A stretch of 64,000 bases of DNA from Capsicum annuum (GCF_002878395.1 NW_025826215.1:401995-465994); one strand, 5' to 3'; counted from the stretch's first letter, positions 1 to 11,700 are shown. Made by a program: numbers and translations. The notes: generated by a model not told the origin, from the sequence alone.

Positions 1-12
1 GTTAGCAGTTTT

Positions 13-715
13 GTGGATTTAATAAAGGTATTTGAAGGTTTTAATGGCATATTTACAGAACCTGATATGATTAGATGGAAACATAATAGTGATGGGCAAT
101 TTTTAGTAAGAAGAAGCTACAAAAAGGAAGCAGAGATGGAGACACAAATCAGATTTGGGCCGTGGAAAGTATGGGGGAGTGTGGCACCAACAAAAGTAAA
201 ATGCTTTACTTGGTTGGTTGGTAGGAGAACTTGTCTCACTCATGAGGTTCTCCAAAATGGGAAACTTTGACATAGCTTCCAGGTGTTTTCTGTGTTGTGA
301 GACAAGAGAGACAAACAACCATCTTTTCCTCTATTGTAAATTCACTGCACATCTTTGGTCTCTTTTCCTTAAGTTAACAAAAGTGAAGTGGGTAATGCCT
401 GTACACACAACAGATTTGTTAAGCTGCTGGATTCGAAGAGGGGGCAACAAGTGTTGGAGATTAATACTTTCCTATATTTGGTGGATAATATGGATGGAAA
501 AAAATGGATGATTCTATGAAGACTGAATCAATAGTATTCAGAAGGCCAAGGACAGCTACATTGTTACCTTTTATTTTTGGTGTAAAGAATCTTGTGTAAA
601 TGAAGTCGTACAATTATTAGACTTCCTAAGTTCTTTGTAAGAAGCTAGGTTCTAACATTTTTTTGGAGGTCTCCGGCATAGACATGCTGATGAATGCAAA
701 TATACCATGTTAAAA
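13..715 (+). pseudogene. L1-type LINE 3' end, ORF2 zinc-binding domain
   Basis: Two overlapping frames (13-270 and 218-511) carry the C-terminal zinc-binding region of plant LINE ORF2 ([18 protein letters not shown], then [18 protein letters not shown] with a C-x2-C...H-x4-C pattern). A frameshift near 218-270 separates them. A non-coding 3' tail ends in A9 at about 711-719. This is the duplicated counterpart of the LINE in LIG4 intron 4. Confidence 0.8.
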
Positions 716-1090
716 AAAAAGCAGTAAAAGAATGCCAAAGTTGAGAACTAGTATAATATTGTTGTCAATAAAGTAACACAAATGATTGTGACGTTAGTAT
801 TATTGTCAAACTATGACTAGAATACATTGACAAACCAACTATGCTTCGAGCCCAAAATAATAGTAATGTTTAATTCTTATATTACCATCACCTTAATGCA
901 ACTATCCTCTATTGAAGCTGAGACTGCGTATGCAAATTTTACATATCCAGAGTTTGAATGTAAAGTGCACAAAGATATTTAATATCAAGTAGCAGTGTTA
1001 AAAAATTTTATTTGTGGAAGGAACTTATTCCACATCTCATGGAGAACTTACAACAACCTTGATAAAAAAAGAACTTACAGGATTTAGTAT

Positions 1091-1432
1091 TGTAAAGAAT
1101 GGATTTCGGACCTAACAAAACCTCAAAAGCTAGCTCATGAGGGGAGGATTGTCCAAGTCTATATAAGGAGATCAATTACCAATCCCTTTTCTGATGTGGG
1201 ATACTTAACACTTCTCCGCACGCTCTGGCCTCATTAACAGGAGCATGGACAATATAATATGGGGCCTAACATTAGTGAACAAAGATTTGGGATGTACCTG
1301 GCTCTGATACCATGTATAGAATGGATCTTGGGCCTAACTCAACCTCAAAAGCTAGCTAAAGAGACGAGAATTGTCCAAGTCTATATAAGGAGACCAATTA
1401 CCCATCCCTTTTCCGATGTGGGATACTAAACA
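1091..1432 (-). mobile_element. Small LTR retrotransposon (SMART/TRIM type), upstream copy
   Basis: Two 120-bp direct repeats, 1091-1210 and 1313-1432, start TGTA(A/T)AGAATGG and end ACTTAACA or ACTAAACA. A tRNA-Met primer-site complement (GGCTCTGATACCA, 1300-1312) directly abuts the right repeat, so the element reads on the minus strand. AGTAT flanks both ends (1086-1090, 1433-1437) as a 5-bp target duplication. At 342 bp it cannot encode protein. It was carried here inside the segmental duplication. Confidence 0.8.
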
Positions 1433-1577
1433 AGTATGATCCTTGATTTTGAGGTGGGGTGTCAATGATATCATTCAAGTTCTCTAATTTCTATTGTTTT
1501 ATAATCCTATTTATCTCCAGCAGGGTAATTGCAATTGTGTTGTTTCCCACAGGACATTAAAATTGGAAAACCTGAAT

Positions 1578-2383
1578 GATATCAAAATATTGCAATATAG
1601 TAAGCATAAGAGTATAAACAACATCCTCCCTACCCGAAGGTAATTCTCTTCCTAGGTTATCAATACCAGGAGTGGGATTCTTAGCCTTAAAAATTGTCGT
1701 TCTGTTATAATTGGTCAAGAAATTATCTCACCAGCCACGAAGTTGGCCTGTAAACCCAACAACAATCATTTTACAAATGACTACATCCGTAAATCTTCAA
1801 CGATTCTCGGCATAATCCGTAGCTTTTGCTATTGTAGAATACATCAACATATGATGAACAAGGACATATAGTTGTCTTTCAGACAAACCATCCAAGTTTC
1901 ATTCATAAATTGCATCTTCTCTTTAAGGTGTATTAGTCTGATTCCAATCTCTTTCTTCTATCAGAACATCTTGAAGAGTTGGATGCGGATAATAATTAGA
2001 AGTTATGCGGGGTATATCAGCATATTTTTTTCCGATTGTCTTTTAACCAAACCCCTGATTTTATTGAGCTCTGAGTGGATTTCATTACCTATATCTAGAG
2101 TAGATTCTATGTTATCTGCAAAGGCATTAGACAAATCAATGGGTCTAATGTTTAAACTAGAAAGCTTCTTATCAAGCAGTTTTTCTAATTCTTCTATATG
2201 AGACAATTTTTCAAATCCCTCAATATCTAGAGGTCTCTGAATGCAGGGCTTAGTTGTCAAGTCTTTTGTCTTACTTTTCGATGTGGAAGCAATATCAGAT
2301 GACTTTAGACTAATACTAAGCTTTTTTACCATCTCAATTAATTCATTAAGTTTTTTATTAAGAGAAGAAATATGTTCTCCCAA
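1578..2383 (-). pseudogene. Coiled-coil and capsid-like remnant of pararetroviral element
   Basis: The 126-codon frame at 2003-2383 is Lys, Ser, Glu and Leu rich with heptad-like leucines (SSLNKKLNELIEMVKKL, LEKLLDKKLSSL), suggesting a coiled coil. Past its stop, about 1580-1780 reads as GFTGQLRGW followed by DNFL, a pattern seen in gag or capsid regions of caulimovirids and related retroelements. Stops interrupt it. The frame is cut at 1578 by the duplication junction. Confidence 0.45.
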
Positions 2384-2689
2384 AACTCACATATAAACTC
2401 AAAAAATTGTTTTGAGCAATTAAATTATATTTCTGCAGCAGTTACTTTACCAATTTCATTATCAATGAATTTTTGCAAAGCAGAAAAAGTAATACCAGTA
2501 TTATTAGGCAATACAAAAGGTGATTGGGGAGGGTAAATAGTTTGAAAATATTACCACTCGCATCTTAGTAAGATCTTTCCAATATCTTAACATATAATGG
2601 CAAATATATGGTTATAAACCATGGTACAAAGCACACAATCTGATTATGCAATGCACATATCTCATAAAATTCTTAAGAAATATTATTTA

Positions 2690-3880
2690 ATTCATCCGAA
2701 CTATAAGTCTCAAAGAACCAAATTCTAAATCGGTTTTATTTTTTATCAAAAAATTCCTTTTTAATATAACTTCTTGCCTGGAACCAGGACTAAAATCAAT
2801 TTGGTGAGGAATCATATTAAATAATGTTAACATCAAACTCAATCTCAGAAGGAGTTGAGTTATCCCTATCAGCGATATTATCGCTATCCTGAACAATATT
2901 GGTTTTAGAATTGATTTTAACTTTTTCTATAAAGCTAGTAGATGTAGGTATAGATGCGGAATCAATAGTATGTAAAGATGTTAAATGATTCCTAGCTGGA
3001 CCATAAACTGGTTCAATCGGAGATATGTGATGCATAGCATACAATAATTTAGGCATAGAAAAGGAGTGTCGGTTATAAACCGTGGGCTTGCTATCAAATT
3101 GAAGACAAATCCTTCCATCTGGGTTTTGAGTTACATGAGATAACTCAGAGTTTGTCACATCATCTGTGATTTGATTCAAAGAAATAACTGAATTTAAGAT
3201 CCAGATTTCGGGAAATTCAATTTCATTCCATCGTATAGGTCTCCTTATGTTGACCTTTGATCTTGCAAAGTTAGTTTCGACCAATAAGGTTTGATTTGAT
3301 GTATCATCTATCAGTTTGCATCTTGGGTTCAGAGTAGATAATAATCTATAAATTCTATAAGAAAGGCATATTAACTCAGAACTAGGGGCATCGTTATAAC
3401 CATGAGTTTTTATATTCAAAGTCAAAGTATCAAGAATATTCACATCGAGATAATTACAAATTTGGTTGTGTGTTAAAATATACTGAACCATAGGCTACAG
3501 TGGATTTAATTGAACTCATAAGAGGCTGTCGGAAATTTAGATTTCTAGCATCCCGAAGTGCAACTAGAAATGTCTATAGTAACCCTTTTAGACTCAATGG
3601 TTTAAATGCGATTTGAACCATTCCAATATGCATAAAATTATAATGGCGCTTATACATCTTAATATCACGTTTATTTAATAGTCTAATAGTCTGCTCATCC
3701 ACATTTAATGCTAAAGACTGTTCAAAAGTTTTTATAATTTGCTTATAAAACACTTTATCAAAGAAACCATAGTCATAAATGGTTTTTATATCAACCTTTG
3801 GGATAGTTCATTTAATCAATAAATCTAGATTTAGAGGTGTATCAACCTCTCCGAGTTTAGTACTTTTCGTACTAACTTCT
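2690..3880 (-). pseudogene. Movement-protein-like ORF, broken
   Basis: The longest open part is 2817-3491 (224 codons), with LDTLTLNIKTHGYND and RPIRWNEIEFPEIWIL, which resemble the viral movement protein (30K/MP) fold of caulimovirids. The frame can be followed upstream to about 3880 through stops near 3815 and 3590. It continues downstream of a stop at about 2817 toward 2687. Movement proteins enlarge plasmodesmata for cell-to-cell spread; this copy is too damaged to act. Assignment is from sequence character, not from a search. Confidence 0.55.
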
Positions 3881-3959
3881 CTCATATCCATAATTATTAA
3901 AAGTTCATATCTATGCCAAAGACTTCAGATCTATTACATAATTACCATGAAAGTTCCAA

Positions 3960-3972
3960 GGCTCTGATACCA
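3960..3972 (-). promoter_or_regulatory. tRNA-iMet primer binding site
   Basis: The minus strand reads TGGTATCAGAGCC, complementary to the 3' end of plant initiator tRNA-Met, about 80 bp before the movement-protein-like frame. It marks the start of reverse transcription in both caulimovirids and LTR retrotransposons. Confidence 0.75.
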
Positions 3973-4294
3973 GGTTGACATTGTTTAATATGATTCCAAT
4001 TAAAATATTTTTATTATAATTAAAATAATAAATAAAGATAATTTAAAATAAAAAAATAAAAAAAATTATTAAAATGAAAAGAAATTAAAATAAAATTAAA
4101 AAAAATCAAAAAGTAATCTTGTAATTGTACTATATAATTATTAGCAATTTAAGCTTTTCCTTAAAAATCAAAAAGTATAATTATCCTTTTACCGTTACAC
4201 CCAATTACTTACTCAAGTAACAAGTAATTACTTAATCAAATTGCGTAATCTTTCCAAACAAGCCCTTGTTTTCTGGGCTGTTTTTTAATATTAA
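3973..4294. other. AT-rich spacer, no gene seen
   Basis: Very AT-rich DNA with runs such as AAAATAAAAAAAATTATT. It may be the decayed upstream end of the neighbouring viral-type element. No reading frame or clear repeat terminus was found. Confidence 0.5.
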
Positions 4295-5218
4295 AGGTGT
4301 GTTTGGTATGAAGAAAAATATAAAATGTTTTTCAGTTTTCTTATGTTTGATTGACTTATATGTTTTGGAAAATATTTTTCAAACCAACTTATTTTTCTTA
4401 AATCTAAGGAAAATGACTTTCCTTAAAAAAGTAAGGAAAACATTTTTCAAAACTCTCTTTCAACTTCACTTTAAAGTTGAAATGTTTATATAATTCTCAA
4501 AATCATCTACCTTGCCCCCAATATCCTATCACCCCGACACCAACCCTACCCCTACCCCCAAAATTCAATTATTTTAAAAAATATTTCAAAATTTTTTCTT
4601 AGTTCATTCCCTACCCCCACCCTTACCCTTACTAACCTCCTTCCAAAAATAATATCTATATTTTATTAAAAAATTTAAAAATTTTTCTTAACCCACACCT
4701 CTACCTCTCCCCCTTACCAGCCCCCTCTCTCATCCCTTCCACCTACTCCACCACCCCAACCTTAAAAAAAAAATTAAATTTATGTTTTAAAAAAAATTAA
4801 TTTTTTTCTTTCCCCTCACTCCCCTACCCTGACCCCCAGCTCCTACTAACCCTTCCTTTCTCCCCTATCAATTTTTTTAATTTGTTTTGTTTAATTTTTT
4901 TAATAAAATAATTCAAATTTCTTTTTGCCCCACCCCTACTGCCTATTCTAACACCCCCACCCACCCTCCTACCAACCCCTTTCCCAAAAAGGATTTAATT
5001 TTTTTAATTTATTTTTTAAAAAAAGATTCTAAAATGTATTTTTTGAAAAATATTTTTTCACTCACCAACCAAATACTAGAAAATATTTTTCAAAAAATAT
5101 TTTTCATCCACCAACCAAACATAAGAAATAAGTAAGAAATTAACTTATTTTTCATGAAAAACATTTTCTAGAAAAATATTTTTCATGAAAAACATTTTCC
5201 TTCATACCAAACACACCC
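4295..5218. mobile_element. Inverted-repeat DNA element (Harbinger/Tourist-like)
   Basis: The ends are inverted copies of GGTGTGTTTGGTATGAAG (left 4296-4313, right 5200-5217), flanked by TAA at 4292-4294 and 5219-5221, a 3-bp duplication typical of PIF/Harbinger MITEs. The interior alternates CCCCTACCC-type tracts with A/T runs and further inverted AAAATATTTTTC motifs. It has no transposase. It ends about 80 bp before the LIG4 G-box and so could affect the promoter. Confidence 0.65.
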
Positions 5219-5296
5219 TAAGAGAGTACGAAATTCGTCTTGCACATGTCCAAAACTAGGAGGGCTGTCGAGTAAACTTATGAATTAGTCAAGGAC

Positions 5297-5318
5297 CCAC
5301 GTGGAATATATATATAAA
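5297..5318 (+). promoter_or_regulatory. Candidate LIG4 promoter: G-box and TATA box
   Basis: A perfect palindromic G-box core CACGTG (5298-5303, in CCACGTGG) is followed about 7 bp later by TATATAAAT (5311-5319), roughly 100 bp before the start codon. G-boxes bind plant bZIP and bHLH factors. The region from 5320 to 5417 would be the 5' UTR. Function is inferred from motif and position only. Confidence 0.5.
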
Positions 5319-5417
5319 TTGACTTCTCTAGACAAAAACAAGCAAGGAATTCTCTAGTACGCTTCAATTCAAACGGTTCGAAAAATTGGCACCGAAAACC
5401 CCCGGAAAGAAAAAAGA

Positions 5418-5783
5418 ATGGCGACTTCCGCCGTAGACGGTGGTGTTGGAGGAGAAGACATAAAATTTAGCGTGATGGTCAGCCTTTTCCAGTGGATACA
5501 GAAGAGTAAATCATCAAAGCAGAAGCGGTCCAAGTTCCGCAAGTTTCTAGACGCCTTCTGCAGGAAGCCTCAGGACAATTTTGCTGCCATGCGCCTCATT
5601 CTCCCTGTCCTCGACCGTGAGCGTGGCTCTTATGGCCTCAAGGAGCACGTTCTTGCTACTTGCCTCATTGACGCACTTGCCATGTCCCGCGATTCCGATG
5701 ATGCCCGCCGTCTCCTCAACTGGAGGAAAGGCGGCCCCAAAACTGGCTCAAATGCCGGAAACTTCTCTCTTGTTGCCGCTGAG
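5418..5783 (+). CDS. LIG4: LIG4 exon 1 (codons 1-122)
   Basis: Encodes the start of the ligase DNA-binding domain, ending ...NFSLVAAE. The donor is GAG|GTTAAT, phase 0. Reading through the donor stays open for 28 more codons into a copia LTR, but the next conserved residues ([12 protein letters not shown]) are found only at 11624, so the splice at 5783 is preferred. The exon is GC-richer than the surrounding DNA. Confidence 0.93.
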
Positions 5784-8700
5784 GTTAATTCTTATTCTCT
5801 TTTCGAATTCTTTCATGATCATGACTGTTGGTCTTTGGCTCTTGTTTCCTCCCACATTGCTGATTTATAATTTGGGGAGGAGATTTAGAGCTACAAAAGA
5901 AACTCTTACCTCCTCCCATTTGAATCATCCCAAAATTGTTCTCCTCTCACAATTAATAAAACGTTGGATGCTCGGAGATTAAGCCTATTTGGCTGAACTC
6001 CGTTGTCAAATTTTCTAGTGTTTTTATTTTTAGTATTCAATATTATTTTTCGGGTATTTTGTTTTTAGTGTTCTGTCTTCAATTGTTTTGAACTAGTGGG
6101 AAAATTTTTCCCACAAGTGGTATCAGAGCTAAGGTTCTATCGGAGTATGCTCTGTGGTTACAGCTTTATTTGATCTCCCACATCAGAAAAGAATTCCTTT
6201 GGTCCTTTTGATTCTAAGGTTTGTCTAGGCTAAGGTTCTGTCTGAGTATGCTCTGTGGTTGCAGCTCTGCCTGATCTTCCACATCAGAAAAGAATTACTT
6301 TAGTTATCTTGGGTGTTTGCAGTTGTTGTAATATTGAATATTTTTTTTATTGAGTTTGTAATGGAAAATAAAGATCAAGAAATGAAGGATCCTACGCCGG
6401 GGGCATCGGGCTCCTCGTCATCATGGTCGAGGTTCCCGCTGTCCAATCTGAAGTTGGCGGTGGAAATATTTGATGATACTGGCCATTTCGGCATGTGGCA
6501 AAGAGAGGTTTTGGACTCTCTTTTCCAGCAGGGTCTTGATATTGCTATTGAGGAAAAGAAACTAGAAGAGGTGGAAGAAAGAGATTGGAGCATCATAAAT
6601 CGGTTGGCGTGTGGAACAATTTGATCGTGCAGAGAGTAGAAGTATGTTGTCAAAAATGGGACTTCTGCGCACAAATTATGGAAGGCGTTGGAGGACAAGT
6701 TTCTGAAAAAGAGTGGTCAGAACAAGCTCCTTATGAAGAAAAGATTGTTCCGATTTGATTATCAACAAGGTACTACTATGAATGAACACATCACTATGTT
6801 TAATCAATTAGTAGCAGACTTGTTGAATTTAGATGTGAAGTTTGAGGATGAGGATTTGGCTTTGATGTTGTTATTATCTCTTCCCGATGAATTTGAACAT
6901 TTGGAAACTACGTTACTTCATGGGAAAGAGAAAGTGTCATTAGATGCTGTTTGTTCTGCTTTATATAGTCATGAATTGAGAAAGCAAGATAAGATGAAAA
7001 CCAAATCAACAACATCCGAAGAAGCATTGGTGGCAATGGGTCGTCAGCAAAGCCAGACTAAGGGGAGAAGAGGAAGGTCCAAATCAAAGGGCCGAGTCAT
7101 TGCCAAAGATGAGTGTGCTTTCTGTCATGAGAAGAGAAAGGGCACTGGAAGAAAGACAGTCCAAAGTTGAAAAAGAAAAGGAAGAGTCCACAAGATTCGC
7201 AAGATGCAAATGTTGCAGAATGCAAAAGTGATGCAGAATCAGATTTTTCCTTAGTTGTTATGCCTTCAACATCATCTCATCCAGATGAGTGGATATTGGA
7301 TTCAGCATGTACTTATCATATGTGTCCTGTTTGGGAATGGTTCTTTGAATTTCAGGAACTCAATGGTGGGGTTGTTTACATGGGTAATGATAATCCATGT
7401 AAAACAATTGGGATAGGTTCGATCAAGCTGCAGAATCATGATGAATCCACCAGAGTTTTGAGGGATGTACGGTACGTGCCAAAGTTGAAGAAGAATCTTA
7501 TCTCAGTGGGGGCTCTTAAATCTAAGGGCCTAGTTGTGACGATACGAGATGGAGTTCTTAAAGCAACTTTAGGAGCACTGGTGATGTTGAAAGGCGTGAG
7601 GAAGAACAATTTGTACTACTACCTAGGTAGTACAGTTTTGGGGACAGTAGCAGCAGTAACTTCTAGCACCAAGAAGGATGTTGAGGAAACGAAGCTGTGG
7701 CATATGCGGTTGGGACATGCTGGTGAAAAGTCCTTGCAAATTCTTGCCAAGCTTGGATTGTTGAAAGGTACGAAGATTTGCAAACTTGAATTTTGTGAGT
7801 ATTGTGTTCTGGGAAAGCAACGAATAGTGAAGTTTGGCACTGCAATTCATAATATCAAGGGTATTTTGGATTATGTGCACTCAGATGTGTGGGGACCTGC
7901 CAAAACTCCGCCCATCGGAGGTAGGCATTATTTTGTCACCTTTGTTGATGATTTTTCCAGGAGAGTTTGGGTGTTTACTATGAAGAACAAGGATGAAGTG
8001 CTTGGAATTTTCCTGAAGTGGAAAGCTCAAGTTGAAAACCAGACAGGGAGAAAGATCAAGGTTCTTCGAACAGACAATGAAGGAGAATACAAGAGTGATC
8101 CATTCTTGAAAGTATGCCATGCCAAGATTGTGGCATAGTTCGACACTTCACTGTTAGAAAAACACCGCAAAAGAATGGGGTATCAGAGCGTATGAACAAG
8201 ACACTTGTGGAGAAAGTTCGTTTTATGTTGTCTAATGCTGGGTTAGGCAGAAAATTTTGGGCTGAGGTTGTGACGTATGCTCAACATCTTGTCAATCGTT
8301 TGCCATCATCTGGTGGCAAAACTCTATTAGAAGTATGGTCTGGAAAACCTGCAGCTGATTATGATACTTTGCATGTTTTTGGTTCTATTGCATATTATTA
8401 TGTGATTGAATCAAAGTTGGATCCACGAGCAAAGAAGGCTCTTTTACTGCTTGTGGTGTCTTGAGGCAAAGAAGAAGATTATTAGCAGGGATGTTACCTT
8501 TGCAGCAATCAGAACCAATTGCAGTTAGAAGACAGAGACGAGAAATTCAGAAGCCTGCTCGTTTCACTGACATGGTAGCTTATGCACTTCCAGTTACTGA
8601 TGAAGATATTCCATCCACTTACCCAGAGGCCATTCGAAGCACAGAAAGTGGCAGTTGTAGGTGCAATGGAAGAGGAAATGCAATCTTTTAAGAAGAATAA

Positions 8701-11700
8701 GACGTGGAAGCTGACACAACTACCGAAAGGCAGAAAAACAATTGGGTGCAAACGAGTATTTGCAAAGAAAGAAGGATTTCCTGATAAAGAAGACATTCGT
8801 TACAAGGCAAGATTGGTGACTAAAGGCTATGCTCAGAAGGAGGGAATTGATTATAATGAGGTATTTCTCCAGTTGTAAAACGTTCGTCCTTTAGAATTTT
8901 GTTGGCCTTGGTAGCACAGTTGAATTTGGAGCTAGCTTAACTCGATGTGAAGACCGCGTTCTTACACGGTAATTTGAAGGAGGAAATCTATATAACTCGG
9001 CCAGAAGGATATAAGGTTGCTGGTAAAGAAGATTGGGTTTGCAAACTTAGCAAATTGTTGTACGGACTGAAACAATCTTCGAGACAGTGGTACAAATGAT
9101 TTGACATGTTCATGAAGGGTCAGAAGTACAGGAGAAGCAAATACGATCATTGTGTGTATTTGCCCAAGCTTCAAGGTGGTTCCTACATCTACTTACTCTT
9201 ATATGTTGATGATATGCTGATTGCAGCAAAGAGCCAAGTTGAGATTGACAGGTTGAAGGCTCAAATGAGTAAAGAGTTCGAGATGAAGGATTTGGGGAAA
9301 GCCAAGAAGATTTTCGGCATGTAGATAAGCAGGGAGAGGGAGAGGGGCAAACTTTGGCTGTCACAGAAGCAGTATTTGAAGAAGGTACTACAATGTTTTG
9401 GTATGCACGATGATACAAAACCTGTAAGTACCCCACTTGCTCCTCATTTGAAATTGAGTAGCAGATTATCTCCGACAATTGATGAAGAGCGAGAATACAT
9501 GGCAAAAGTCCCGTATGCAAATGCAGTTGGAAGCTTGATGTATGCAATGGTGTGTTCAAGACCAAATATTTCACAAGCTGTTAGTGCTGTTAGCAGGTAC
9601 ATGCATGATCTGGGAAAGGGTCATTGGCAAGCTGTGAAATGGATTCTACGGTATCTCCAAAATACCGTAGATGTTGGATTGACATTCGAGCGGGATAAAA
9701 CACTTGGTCAATGCATAGTTGGATATTGTGATTCTGATTATGCAGGTGATTTGTATAAGCGATGATCTACAATTGGCTAGTTGTTCACTTTAGCAAAGGC
9801 ACCATTTAGTTGGAAGTCTACCTTGCAGTCTACAGTGGCTTTGTCTACAATAGAGACAGAGTATATGGCGATTACAGAGGCTGTGAAGGAAGCAATTTGG
9901 CTTCATGGGTTGCTTAAAGACTTGGGAGTTGGTCAGAAACAACTTGAGGTATATTCTGACAGTTAGAATGCTATTCATTTAGCAAAGAATCAGGCCTTTC
10001 ATGCACGGACGAAGCATATTGATGTTCGCTATCATTTTGTGCGGGAAATTCTCAAAGAGGAGGAGATACTTCTCCAGAAGATTCATACTACGGAGAATCC
10101 TGCAGATATGCTGACCAAGATGGTTCCAAGGGCAAAGTTCGAATACTGTTTAAACTTGGTTAATATCCTGCACATCTGAAGTTGGCGCCTCACGGCGCAA
10201 AATTGGAAGCACCGCAAAAGTTTTTTTTTTATTATTTGTTTGTTTGAGAAGATTTGTATTTTGGTGGGATTGAAATTGAGCTAAAGTGGAGATTTGTTGG
10301 TCTTTGGCTTTTGTTTCCTCCCACATCGGTGTTTTATAATTTGGGGAGGAGATTTAGAGCTATAAAAGTAACTCCTCCCATTTGAATCATCCCAAAATTG
10401 TTCTCTTCTCCCACAATTAATAAGACGTTGGGTGCTCGGAGATTTAAGCCTATTTGGCTGAACTCCGTTATCAAATTTTCTAGTGTTTTTATTTTTAGTA
10501 TTAAATATTATTTGTTGGGTATTTTTTTGTTAGTGTTTTGTCTGGTTCTGAACCAGTTCATTTCACTTAGTTGCTCCGTTTAGTGGGAAAATTGCGCGAT
10601 TTTCCCAACAATGACTAGTAGAAACAACATCATAGCAAACTAGTTTCACCAATTAGTTACAAGTTTTTGTCTCTAATAACTAAATTAAGTTTAACCACTT
10701 CCATAGTCTTGCCCTGCTTATTTTGAGCCGGACGCTTGGCACAGACCTGTTCTGTACTTTAATACTCTTCCCTGCTAACAACCTGAGCTCAATTTTAATG
10801 AAGAGAAATGAAGAATGGAAATGAGATGTATTTGTTTTTAAAAACTACACAATCAGCCCCATCAAATTGAAATATACAATAAAATAGGACAATTAGAGGG
10901 AATTTATGTAAAAAGCTCTGGTAATTGACAATTCCCACAGTTGACCTACACTAGAAAAAGGAAATAAGAACTAAGAGATTGAAGTAAGAGAATTGGGGAG
11001 GAATAGACAATAGAGACACCAAGTGAGAAAAAAGAGAGGTACGTTTACCTGTTTACTCTTGATGATTTTAAATGTAGGCTTGCACTAATTTTTATAGTAA
11101 TGCTTAAGAAGGTGTTATTCTTTGAGTACTCGAATCGAAATGTGTTGGAAATTTGTGAAGGAGGACCACTTTAAAAAATCATTCAAATTTTGGTGAAGAC
11201 AAGGGAGGAAATGATTCTTTTTTCTTTTACTCAACTTGCTTACATTAAATGGCTATAGAGCTATGTGTTTATAGAACTTGTCCCACTTTGTCTAGTACAT
11301 ATACCGTAATTTAATTGTAAATATTTTGTTCTTCTGTAGTTCATGGATAAAGCAATGCATGTATCCTTAAATTAATTTTTGGAGTTTAAGTTTAAGTTAG
11401 CTCTATTATTCCCAGTTTCTTATTTTTGGAGCTCAATTTTCCCAACACAGCAGCACTTTATTTCCTTTAATATGACGAGCTAAATTACAACATTATTGTG
11501 TTTCTCCTGGAAGATCGTTATGTTGCTAATGTTTCTGGTGTACTTTTTCTCTTCTTTGGAAAACCGAGTGTTGTAATATACATATGGATTAATAAAATAT
11601 TTTGGGATATTGCTTGTGAATAGGTCCTCCAGCGCAGACAGGGAATGGCTTCTGCTGGGCTGACAATTAAGGAACTAAATGACTTCCTTGATCACTTGGC

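Larger units (their letters stand above)
1..1577 (+). repeat. Duplicate of LIG4 intron 4 end plus start of exon 5
   Basis: This stretch matches 29826-31419 nearly base for base: the LINE 3' end, the poly-A remnant, the following intron sequence, a small LTR element, the acceptor CCCACAG and the first about 26 nt of LIG4 exon 5. Similarity stops after GGAAAACCTG at 1577. The copy begins before the window. Because the gene copy is embedded in a functional exon, it is the source and this is the derivative. Confidence 0.9.
1578..3972 (-). mobile_element. Endogenous pararetrovirus-like relic (Caulimoviridae type)
   Basis: On the minus strand this 2.4-kb stretch begins with a tRNA-Met primer-site sequence, continues into a movement-protein-like reading frame and then a coiled-coil and capsid-like region, and breaks off at 1578 where the LIG4-derived duplication begins. 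That order (primer site, movement protein, coat region) is typical of Caulimoviridae. No protease or reverse transcriptase is present. Multiple stops and frameshifts show an old, non-functional copy. A plant LTR retrotransposon that carries a movement-protein domain is the alternative. Confidence 0.6.
5826..10610 (+). mobile_element. Ty1/copia LTR retrotransposon, complete but decayed
   Basis: LTRs 5826-6115 and 10295-10610 both open TGTTGGTCTTTGGCT and end in CA (CCCACA left, CCCAACA right). The target duplication ATGAC is perfect at 5821-5825 and 10611-10615. A primer site TGGTATCAGAGC lies at 6118-6129 and a purine-rich tract (AAAGTGGAGA) precedes the 3' LTR. Internal order gag, protease, integrase, reverse transcriptase, RNase H defines Ty1/copia, perhaps the Tork/Tnt1 side. 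It sits in LIG4 intron 1, 42 bp after the exon 1 donor. Confidence 0.93.

Noticed and set aside
1300..1312. CTCTGATACCA motifs as tRNA genes
   Set aside because: These are primer-site complements of LTR elements; no tRNA cloverleaf could be formed around them. No intact tRNA, rRNA or CRISPR array was found.
1548..1577. LIG4 exon 5-like sequence with acceptor upstream of the gene, as a possible alternative exon
   Set aside because: Only about 26 nt remain, the sequence switches to an unrelated element, and it lies upstream of the start codon.
5581..5982. 133-codon frame overlapping LIG4 exon 1
   Set aside because: A shifted-frame shadow of the conserved exon 1, running on into the copia LTR.
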